A stretch of 32,021 bases of DNA from Flavobacteriales bacterium (GTDB taxonomy: Bacteria > Bacteroidota > Bacteroidia > Flavobacteriales > Flavobacteriaceae), in NCBI GenBank assembly GCA_026983815.1, contig JALSTJ010000415.1, forward strand, positions 1 to 32,021, read 5' to 3'. The notes under the pieces were generated by a model that did no database searches, had not been told where the DNA came from, and was given only the letters and a program-made list of their open reading frames with translations. Position 1 is the stretch's first letter. Each line of letters starts with the position of its first letter. A program made the translations under genes and the position numbers. This document shows, piece by piece, positions 25,582-32,021 of the stretch.

Positions 25582-27567
25582 TTGTCCTTGAAGTTTTTTT
25601 AGAAACCATTCGGTAGATAACAACAAAACAATTAAAAATAATAACCATCGATAGTCTATCAATGGAATTGTTTTGGAAATCATTTTAAAATGTGCCGGAT
25701 ATTTGTTCTTCTGAAGCAAATTATTTATCAATTTTTGATAGTTTTCGGGAAAATAAATTTTTCCTTGAGTATTTTTGCTCAATACCTCCAATGCTTCTAC
25801 ATCAGGACGACTCTTATATGCTTCGGGGCTCTTATCCAAAACAACAAAACTCCCTTGGGTATGTATCATTGTGGATTTATCACGGACTTTAAAAAAATAT
25901 TCATCCGGAGGTAGAGACTTCAAATTCAAATGAAAACCCTTTTCATCTTGTATGAATGGAAGTTTTTTAAGAAATTTATTTTTGGCATAAATCTCAATTA
26001 AGGGTTTCGCTTTTGGATTGTTTTCCAGATTTTCATTTAGAATAACTGTGGAAATATCAATGGCCTCACCCAAATAATAAGTTTTTTTGTATTGAATTTG
26101 TATTTTATCAAAATTCTTATGTAAACTTATATATTGAATAATTTTCTGAAATAATTCGGTTATTTTTTCTTTTTCATGATTTTTTCCTGCAAACAAAGCC
26201 CATTGCCAAAGATTTTCTCCTGCTAATAACACTTGTTTGGGTTGCATATTTACCAATAACAATCCTTGCTGAGTGGAAATTCCTTTGATTTTGGAAAATA
26301 AAGCGCTTTGAACATTCTTGTATTTTAATTGTCCATAGAAATCTCGAAGCGGAGGAAGTTTTTCATAAGAGATTTCCGGAAGTTTAAATAAATTAAAATC
26401 TTTGTTTGCCCATGGAAAATATTCTTCAATGGATGTGGAAATTGCTTTTTTGAAAAATAAATTCTCACTATTGAGCCATTTCCAATCGGTGTGAGGTCCG
26501 GTAATGATAAACCAATTTGATTTTGAAAGCTTATTTTGTTTGAACAATTGTTTAAAATTTTTATCGGGTTGATACAAAACCAGCGCATCATATTTGGATA
26601 AATTTGGATGATTTTTATTTAGGTCAATTATATCAGTTTGATAATATTTGTTTTTTTGGAATATACGATTCAATGCTCCTATATCCGGATGAATAATAGA
26701 TGAAATAATGGCTATTTTTTTGCTTTGATCAATAACTTCCAAACTAAAATATTTCTTGTTATCAATAATATTTTTTTCATTTTTAAGTGTTCCGACACGG
26801 GCAGTATAGTGATGAACCCCCGATGTATTGGCTTTTAAATGGACAGTTTTAATCAAATTATTTTTCTCCGGATGAAAATTTTCATGATAGACCAATTTTT
26901 TTCCATCATAGATTTTTAAATTGGAGTTGATCTTTCGATTTCCGTCATAATTGATAAATATTTCAACCGGAAATTTATTTCCTTTAAATACAATGGGGTT
27001 GACATTGATTCGTTCAATATATATATTTTCATAATGTGTGGTATCACCTAATATAATAGGAAAAACTTGCAATTTATCTTGTTTGTTAATCGCAAAACTA
27101 TAATCTTGTCCTTGGTTTGCATTTCCATCGCTGATTAAGATAACAGGAGCAGTATTTTTTTGATTATATATTTCTTTGATACCTTGCAGTGCTTGCGCAA
27201 TATCCGTTCGTTGTCCTTTAAAATTTAAACTATCCAAAGGGAAAAGTCCAGAATGAAAACCTAAAAAATGTAAGTGAAATTTTTTTTCTAAATCACTTTT
27301 TTTTAAAGATTGAATAATTTTTTTTACTCGAAAAGTTTCATGGATATATTCTATAGATTGACTTTGGTCGGTCAAAATATATAAATCGGGAAGAAATTTT
27401 TGTTTATGTTGTTTATTTATTTTGGGGTTAATCCAAAGTAATAAGATCAAGAAATATACTAATGTTCTGATTATAAATAGTTTATAATCATTTTTTTTAT
27501 GCAAGTATTGCCAAGCAGCCAATGCTGATGAAACAAGAAATGCTAAAAATAATTGTACCCACATCAT
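25576..27567 (-). CDS. VWA domain-containing membrane protein
   Basis: A 663-residue protein with two N-terminal membrane helices (about 3-19 and 29-46), a von Willebrand A-like domain (about 58-190) carrying a modified metal site DQSQS (67-71, for D-x-S-x-S) and VILISDGNANQG, Ig-like or alpha-macroglobulin-like beta regions in the middle, and one C-terminal helix (about 642-658) followed by KKLQGQL. The bulk would face the periplasm. Such proteins are widespread in Bacteroidota; their function is not established. Its ATG shares one base with the fabG stop (TAATG), so it is translationally coupled to fabG. A second ATG follows directly. It converges with the efflux operon. Confidence 0.8.
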   Translation of the reverse strand: MMWVQLFLAFLVSSALAAWQYLHKKNDYKLFIIRTLVYFLILLLWINPKINKQHKQKFLPDLYILTDQSQSIEYIHETFRVKKIIQSLKKSDLEKKFHLHFLGFHSGLFPLDSLNFKGQRTDIAQALQGIKEIYNQKNTAPVILISDGNANQGQDYSFAINKQDKLQVFPIILGDTTHYENIYIERINVNPIVFKGNKFPVEIFINYDGNRKINSNLKIYDGKKLVYHENFHPEKNNLIKTVHLKANTSGVHHYTARVGTLKNEKNIIDNKKYFSLEVIDQSKKIAIISSIIHPDIGALNRIFQKNKYYQTDIIDLNKNHPNLSKYDALVLYQPDKNFKQLFKQNKLSKSNWFIITGPHTDWKWLNSENLFFKKAISTSIEEYFPWANKDFNLFKLPEISYEKLPPLRDFYGQLKYKNVQSALFSKIKGISTQQGLLLVNMQPKQVLLAGENLWQWALFAGKNHEKEKITELFQKIIQYISLHKNFDKIQIQYKKTYYLGEAIDISTVILNENLENNPKAKPLIEIYAKNKFLKKLPFIQDEKGFHLNLKSLPPDEYFFKVRDKSTMIHTQGSFVVLDKSPEAYKSRPDVEALEVLSKNTQGKIYFPENYQKLINNLLQKNKYPAHFKMISKTIPLIDYRWLLFLIVLLLSTEWFLKKLQGQL

Positions 27568-28313
27568 TAAATGGTCATACCTCCATCAACTGTAAGAACT
27601 TGACCGGTAATATAACTTGACAAATCTGAAGCCAAGAATAAACAGGCATTTGCCACATCTTCGGGAGTTCCAATTCTTTTGAGCGGAATATCTTTTATCC
27701 AATCTTCAATGACTTTTTCGGGTAAATTTTCGGTCATTTCAGTAGCAATAAAACCCGGGGCAATTGCATTGCAACGTATATTCCTGCTTCCTAATTCTTT
27801 TGCTATGGATTTAGTAAACCCGATAATACCAGCTTTGGAAGCGGCATAATTGGCTTGTCCGGCATTTCCACCAACACCAACAACTGAACTCATATTGATG
27901 ATGGAACCTTTACGAGCTTTCATCATTGGTCTGACTACAGCTTTGGTAAGATTAAACACTGATTTTAGATTGATATTAATTACATCATCCCAATCTTTTT
28001 CAGACATACGAAGTAATAAATTATCTCTGGTAATTCCGGCATTATTGATCAAAACATCAATTTTTCCAAAATCTTTTATGATTTCATTAACTGTATTTTG
28101 TGAAGAATCAAAATCCGAAGCATCCGAAACATACCCTTTTGCTTTTACACCGAAACTTTGTAATTCTTTTTCCAAAGATTGAAAATTTTCATCTATTTTT
28201 CTTCCGGTAAAAGCTACTTCGGCGCCATATTCAGCAAAAGTTAGCGCAATGGTTCTACCGATTCCTCTGGCAGCACCGGTAACTAAAATCGTAAAGTCTT
28301 TTAATGAATCCAT
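27567..28313 (-). CDS. fabG: 3-oxoacyl-[acyl-carrier-protein] reductase (SDR family)
   Basis: A 248-residue classical short-chain dehydrogenase. NADP-binding TGAARGIG (12-19), NNAG (90-93), Asn114, catalytic Ser142/143 (NMSSVVG), Tyr156 and Lys160 (YAASK), and the C-terminal TGQVLTVDGGM. FabG reduces beta-ketoacyl-ACP to beta-hydroxyacyl-ACP in the fatty-acid elongation cycle in the cytoplasm. Length and the LSSYITGQVLTVDGG end fit true FabG, though other SDRs cannot be ruled out by sequence alone. It has a near-perfect promoter (28332-28363) and is coupled to the downstream VWA gene. Confidence 0.9.
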   Translation of the reverse strand: MDSLKDFTILVTGAARGIGRTIALTFAEYGAEVAFTGRKIDENFQSLEKELQSFGVKAKGYVSDASDFDSSQNTVNEIIKDFGKIDVLINNAGITRDNLLLRMSEKDWDDVININLKSVFNLTKAVVRPMMKARKGSIINMSSVVGVGGNAGQANYAASKAGIIGFTKSIAKELGSRNIRCNAIAPGFIATEMTENLPEKVIEDWIKDIPLKRIGTPEDVANACLFLASDLSSYITGQVLTVDGGMTI

Positions 28314-28331
28314 AAAATTATTTTTTCATGA

Positions 28332-28363
28332 CAAATATAATGAAAAAAATAAACCGCCCAAAA
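28332..28363 (-). promoter_or_regulatory. fabG promoter, TTTG-N19-TATATTTG
   Basis: On the minus strand TTTTG (28363-28359), exactly 19 bases, then TATATTTG (28339-28332). This is a full match to the Bacteroidota -33/-7 consensus with the preferred spacing. It ends 18 bases before the fabG ATG. The -33 element is the loop of the terminator of the upstream gene. Confidence 0.75.
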
Positions 28364-28371
28364 GGCGGTTT
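28343..28371 (-). terminator. Rho-independent terminator of the OmpA lipoprotein gene
   Basis: Minus strand: AAACCGCC-TTTTG-GGCGGTTT followed by A and seven T. An 8-bp stem, 13 bases after the OmpA lipoprotein stop codon. It overlaps the fabG promoter. Confidence 0.92.
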
Positions 28372-28384
28372 ACAATTGGTTTTT

Positions 28385-29221
28385 TTAGTTTTTCTGTTGA
28401 TTGTCTCCTTGTTTCATCAATTTATTGAATTGATCCAATTTGGGAAGCAATATAATCTCCGTTCTTCTGTTCATTTCTCTGTGTTCTGCACTGTCATTAG
28501 GAACTTTTGGAACCCATTCACCTCGACCACCGGCTGTTAAACGTGCCGGATCTACTCCAAAATCGGTTTGAAGTTTTCTGGCAATTGATGTAGCGCGTAG
28601 CGCACTCAAATCCCAATTATCTTTTATACAAGATGTATGAATGGGAACATTATCAGTATGTCCTTCAATTAATACTTCATAATCCTTGTAATCATTGATG
28701 ATTTTAGCTAATTTTAATAAAACGCTATCTGCTTGCTTGGTTATTTTTGTTTTTCCGGATTTAAACATCATTTTGTCCGATAAGGAAATAAAAACAACAC
28801 CTTTTTTGACCTTTACATCCAGATCCTTGGTATCTACATCTTTCAATGAACGTGTAATCCTGGAACTCAAAACTTTGTTTAAGGAATCTTTCTTTTTGTT
28901 TTCCAAGATCAACATTCGAATATATTTGTTGGAAGTATTAATTTCATCCAAAAGTTTACTGATATTAACATTTCCTTGTTGATTCAAATTAACACATTTA
29001 TCCAAAGCATCTTGTAGAGTCTTATTATTTTGTTGTAGCGCTTCCAACCTTGTCTGATATTTATCCTTGTCGGTCTCGCACTTGTATAGTTTGTCTTTGT
29101 ATTCACGCAAATATTGTTCGACTTCAGCTTTTCCTTCTTTAAGCTGATTGTATTTTTTCTTACTGACGCAGGAGCTAACTAATAAGCTGATGCTCAATAC
29201 TAATAAAATTATTTTTTTCAT
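28385..29221 (-). CDS. OmpA-family peptidoglycan-binding lipoprotein
   Basis: A 278-residue protein. Lipoprotein signal peptide with lipobox LVSSC (Cys18), a coiled-coil region (about 25-125), and a C-terminal OmpA/MotB domain (about 140-262) with EGHTDNVPIHTS, NWDLSALRA (Arg of the peptidoglycan site) and MNRRTEI. It is expected in the outer membrane, facing the periplasm and clasping peptidoglycan through diaminopimelate. It stands alone: its terminator lies before fabG and it diverges from the MacB-like permease gene. Coiled coil plus OmpA lipoproteins of this kind are common and largely uncharacterised in flavobacteria. Confidence 0.9.
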   Translation of the reverse strand: MKKIILLVLSISLLVSSCVSKKKYNQLKEGKAEVEQYLREYKDKLYKCETDKDKYQTRLEALQQNNKTLQDALDKCVNLNQQGNVNISKLLDEINTSNKYIRMLILENKKKDSLNKVLSSRITRSLKDVDTKDLDVKVKKGVVFISLSDKMMFKSGKTKITKQADSVLLKLAKIINDYKDYEVLIEGHTDNVPIHTSCIKDNWDLSALRATSIARKLQTDFGVDPARLTAGGRGEWVPKVPNDSAEHREMNRRTEIILLPKLDQFNKLMKQGDNQQKN

Positions 29222-29338
29222 ATCTGTCCTTTGTTTTTTGTTTTATGTAAAAATATTAAATCTTTTTGTAATAAAAAACGATTTGAGTCGTATTTTATTA
29301 TAAGTTTATGATTTATTTTGCATATTAAAATTTAAGTG

Positions 29339-30586
29339 ATGATTAAAATTATCAACGACAATATACGAATGGCTCTTGAATCCATTAAAACTCAAAAATT
29401 ACGGGCAGCTATAACTTTGTTAATTATTGCATTTGGAATTATGGCTTTGGTAGGAACTTTAACAGTTGTCAAAGGAATTGATAATAATTTTTCGTCGAGT
29501 TTGGCAAGTTTGGGTTCCAATAAATTTACATTTGAACGTTTTCAAAATAAACTTTTTCAAAGACGACATGGAAGAAGGAGTAAAATCAAAAGAAATCCAC
29601 CTATCACTTTTAGACAATCTTTATCCTTTAAGAAAAAATTTCATGAACCCGGCGCTTTGGTTTCCTTGTTCTTTTTTGCATCAAATAATCAAAGTGTAAA
29701 AAATGCAGATAAAAAATCAGATCCGAAATATAATATTTGGGGAGTAGATGAGAATTTTATTACAATTAATAATGACAAAATCATTGAAGGAAAGTCTTTT
29801 TCCGCCAAGGATATCAGGAATAATAAATATTATGCAATTATTGGGAAGGATCTGAAAAATGAGCTTTTTAATAAAATATCTCCTATCGGAAAAGATATTA
29901 TTATCAATGGCAATCGTTTTAAAGTAATTGGTCTGCTTAAACCCAAAGGTTCTACTTTTAGCGGAAGTAGAAACTCAGATATTTACATACCTTTGAATTT
30001 GGCTCGTAGTATTTTTAGCAGACCACAAATAAATTATGAAATCAGTGTTGCTGTCCAGGATAAGAATCAATATGAAGCTACAATTTCCAAAGCTATTGGC
30101 TTGATGCGAAATATAAGAAAACTTCGTCCTGAACAAATAAATAATTTTGGAATCAGTCGCAGTGACGAATTGGCAAATGAATTGAAAAATGTAAGTAGGT
30201 ATTTGACCTATTTTGCATTTATAGTCGGATTGATTACCATTTTGGGCTCTTCTATTGCATTGATGAATATTATGTTGGTTTCCGTTACAGAAAGAACTCG
30301 TGAAATAGGAATTAGAAAAGCTTTGGGTGCCAGTAGTTTTTTGGTTTTAATACAATTTTTTGTAGAAACGTTTGTGATTACATTCTTAGGTGGTTTTACT
30401 GGTATTCTGATGGGACTTTTAATGGGTTTCGGTATTTCCAAACTTTTTAAAATGCCTTTTAGTATGCCTTGGAATGCTATTGGAATTTCTATTTTTATTA
30501 TTTTTGTTGTTGCCTTTATCTCCGGATTATACCCTGCATATAAAGCCGCTAAGTTAGATCCGATAGAAGCTTTACGTTATGAGTAA
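29339..30586 (+). CDS. MacB-like ABC transporter permease
   Basis: A 415-residue protein with the MacB/FtsX layout: one N-terminal membrane helix (about 24-46), a periplasmic core domain (about 48-270), and three C-terminal helices (about 280-405) with the conserved cytoplasmic loop VTERTREIGIRKALGA and the end YPAYKAAKLDPIEALRYE. These proteins do not move substrate through the membrane but transmit ATP-driven movement to periplasmic partners. No ATPase gene is adjacent in the window. ATG 29339 is preferred to a GTG one codon earlier. The last 8 bases overlap the next gene (ATGAGTAA). Confidence 0.88.
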   Translation: MIKIINDNIRMALESIKTQKLRAAITLLIIAFGIMALVGTLTVVKGIDNNFSSSLASLGSNKFTFERFQNKLFQRRHGRRSKIKRNPPITFRQSLSFKKKFHEPGALVSLFFFASNNQSVKNADKKSDPKYNIWGVDENFITINNDKIIEGKSFSAKDIRNNKYYAIIGKDLKNELFNKISPIGKDIIINGNRFKVIGLLKPKGSTFSGSRNSDIYIPLNLARSIFSRPQINYEISVAVQDKNQYEATISKAIGLMRNIRKLRPEQINNFGISRSDELANELKNVSRYLTYFAFIVGLITILGSSIALMNIMLVSVTERTREIGIRKALGASSFLVLIQFFVETFVITFLGGFTGILMGLLMGFGISKLFKMPFSMPWNAIGISIFIIFVVAFISGLYPAYKAAKLDPIEALRYE

Positions 30587-31004
30587 GAAACTTTTTAAAC
30601 ATAATACCATCAAGGATTGTCAGATTCTGGATATTCCTAAAATTGAAGATATCCGGGGCAATTTGGCAGTTATTGAAAATGATTTATTACCATTTAAAAT
30701 CAAACGAGTATATTTTTTATATAATGTCCCCACTGGAGCTTATCGCGGAGGACACGCACACAAAGAACAACTGGAATTATTGATTGCTGTAAGCGGTAGT
30801 TTTGAAGTTACTGTTGATGATGGAAAAAATAAGAAAAAGTTTATATTAAATCGTCCCGATAAAGCTCTTTTATTGCCACAAGGGATTTGGCGTGAACTTA
30901 AAGATTTTTCTCAAGGAAGCGTATGTTTAGTCTTAAATTCGGAAAAATTTAAAGAATCCGATTATATTCGAGAATACGGTGAGTTTATTCTAAAAAAATC
31001 ATAA
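30579..31004 (+). CDS. FdtA/QdtA-type dTDP-sugar 3,4-ketoisomerase (WxcM-like cupin)
   Basis: A 141-residue single-domain cupin, the length of FdtA. The signature RGGHAHK (56-62) holds the two catalytic histidines, and the family end pattern VCLVLNS..F.ESDYIREY follows (115-133). Enzymes of this group convert dTDP-4-keto-6-deoxyglucose to the 3-keto isomer on the way to 3-amino-deoxysugars of surface polysaccharides. The partner genes (rmlA/B, aminotransferase, acetyltransferase) are not in the window. It overlaps the MacB-like permease gene by 8 bases and is surely co-transcribed. The precise product (galacto or gluco configuration) cannot be read from sequence. Confidence 0.85.
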   Translation: MSKKLFKHNTIKDCQILDIPKIEDIRGNLAVIENDLLPFKIKRVYFLYNVPTGAYRGGHAHKEQLELLIAVSGSFEVTVDDGKNKKKFILNRPDKALLLPQGIWRELKDFSQGSVCLVLNSEKFKESDYIREYGEFILKKS

Positions 31005-31015
31005 ACTTGAGTCAT

Positions 31016-31050
31016 AAAAAAAAACGTCCATTTTGGACGCTCTTTATTTT
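31016..31050. terminator. Bidirectional terminator between fdtA-like and ilvE genes
   Basis: CGTCCA-TTT-TGGACG stem (31025-31039). On the minus strand it is followed by nine T (complement of 31016-31024), a strong terminator for ilvE; on the plus strand it is followed by CTCTTTATTTTTTA, serving the permease/isomerase operon. Confidence 0.85.
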
Positions 31051-31054
31051 TTAT

Positions 31055-32021
31055 TCATTTGACCGGATATCTCCATCCAAAGAGATCTTTGCCCCGATTG
31101 TATTGAATATCCATAATCCATTTTTTAAATCGATTGGCATAACTATCATCAAGTTTAGGTAAATCCTTATAAAAATCTTTATATTTTACTCCAACAATCG
31201 GAAGCACCGTAGCAGCTGTTCCCGCACCGAAAATTTCTTTCAATTCACCTTTTTGAGCTGCATCTATGATTTCAGCGACTTCAACCGGTCTTACTTCGTG
31301 GTCAATGTCATAATATTCAGCTAATTCCAAAATACTTTTTCTTGTAATGCCGGGTAAAATTCGTGAACTGGTAGTAGGAGCAGTCAATAATTTATCACCT
31401 ATACGGAAAAACATATTCATAGTTCCCGCTTCTTCCAAATATTTATGTTCTTTGGAATCCGTCCAAATAATTTGTTGAAAACCTTCTTGTTTGGCCAATT
31501 CCGTAGGATAGAATTGTGCAGCGTAATTACCGGCAGCTTTGGCAAACCCAACTCCTCCGTCACAAGCTCTGCTGAATTGATCTTCTATTTTAACTTTTAC
31601 ATCGCCTACATAATATTTTCCGGAAGGCGAGGCAATAATCATAAATCTGTAATCTTTGGAAGGTGATGCGGCGACAGCATTTTCAGTAGCAATATAAACA
31701 GGACGTAAGTATAAAGATTCTCCTTCGCCGGTAGGAATCCAATCTTTGTCCAGCTTTACCAAATTTTTTAGTCCTTCCATAAAATATTCTTCGGGAATTT
31801 CAGGCATTCCCAATCTCTTGGCAGAATTGTTAATCCGTTTAAAATTTTCTTCCGGTCTGAAAAGAAAAGCATTTCCGTTTTTATCTTTATAAGCTTTCAT
31901 GCCTTCAAATACGGCTTGTCCGTAATGAAAAACTTTGGCAGAAGGTTCATAAGGCAGGGCTTGATAAGGTATTATTTGAGGATCCAACCATTTTCCATTT
32001 TTATTGTCAGCCAAAAACATA
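31055..32021 (-). CDS. ilvE: Branched-chain-amino-acid aminotransferase, N-terminus missing
   Basis: At least 321 residues of a fold-type IV PLP aminotransferase of the long BCAT type; the right window edge cuts off the start. The Met at 32020 is probably internal (family members have about 35 more residues before it). Visible motifs: YEPSAKVFHYGQAVFEGMKA (24-43 of the visible part), ELAKQEG after the PLP-lysine motif AKAAGNY (Lys161 of the visible part), YLEEAGTMNMFF, and TRKSILELA. It transfers the amino group between Ile/Leu/Val and 2-oxoglutarate in the cytoplasm. Ends at the bidirectional terminator. Confidence 0.93.
   Translation of the reverse strand, partial: MFLADNKNGKWLDPQIIPYQALPYEPSAKVFHYGQAVFEGMKAYKDKNGNAFLFRPEENFKRINNSAKRLGMPEIPEEYFMEGLKNLVKLDKDWIPTGEGESLYLRPVYIATENAVAASPSKDYRFMIIASPSGKYYVGDVKVKIEDQFSRACDGGVGFAKAAGNYAAQFYPTELAKQEGFQQIIWTDSKEHKYLEEAGTMNMFFRIGDKLLTAPTTSSRILPGITRKSILELAEYYDIDHEVRPVEVAEIIDAAQKGELKEIFGAGTAATVLPIVGVKYKDFYKDLPKLDDSYANRFKKWIMDIQYNRGKDLFGWRYPVK

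Noticed and set aside
29278..29291. ACGA-TTTGAG-TCGT inverted repeat between the OmpA lipoprotein and MacB-like genes
   Set aside because: Four-bp arms are expected by chance in AT-rich DNA and no promoter match flanks it.

Overview
The window is an AT-rich chromosomal segment of a member of the Bacteroidota, most likely a flavobacterium. The evidence is: type IX secretion (T9SS) C-terminal signals on two products, a PorP/SprF homologue, a 6S RNA of the Flavobacteriales type between zapA and rny, TAnnTTTG promoter elements in place of sigma-70 boxes, and starts with no Shine-Dalgarno. No rRNA, tRNA, CRISPR array or recognisable insertion sequence was seen.

Layout. 1-1333 (minus): TPR protein followed by the start of a DUF368 membrane protein. 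1459-3231 (minus): long-chain acyl-CoA synthetase. 3329-5598 (minus): RsmB/NOP-type RNA methyltransferase, then a secreted endonuclease I with a T9SS type A signal. 5635-6417 (plus): UbiA-like membrane protein, divergent from the methyltransferase. 6475-8865 (minus): secreted fibre-like protein of about twenty short G-x-H-x-G-x-x-N repeats. 8974-18494 (minus): three-gene surface cassette, in transcription order a 2285-residue calcium-binding-type repeat protein with a T9SS type B signal, a PorP/SprF-like outer-membrane protein and a TPR/PD40/OmpA protein. 18555-20974 (minus): ZapB-like coiled coil, zapA, 6S RNA, rny. 21118-25270 (plus): Crp/Fnr-type regulator and an efflux operon (TolC, HlyD-type lipoprotein, ABC-2 permease). 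25576-28313 (minus): fabG and a VWA membrane protein. 28385-29221 (minus): OmpA lipoprotein. 29339-31004 (plus): MacB-like permease overlapping an FdtA-type sugar isomerase. 31055-end (minus): branched-chain aminotransferase, cut by the window edge.

How the parts fit. In the surface cassette the giant protein is probably exported by T9SS with the help of the PorP/SprF-like partner encoded directly after it (TAATG stop/start overlap), and the OmpA protein would tie the assembly to peptidoglycan. The giant protein consists of eight super-repeats of 265-274 residues, each a fixed sequence of Asp-rich type-3-like modules. The efflux operon has a perfect TTTTTTTGA-N6-TCAAAAAAA palindrome about 40 bp before its predicted transcription start, and a Crp/Fnr-family gene sits directly upstream, which suggests local control. 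The fabG promoter appears to be built into the terminator hairpin of the preceding OmpA gene.

The least explained elements are the fibre-like repeat protein, the super-repeat architecture of the giant protein, the missing ATPase of the efflux operon, and a small basic ORF bracketed by an inverted repeat after that operon.
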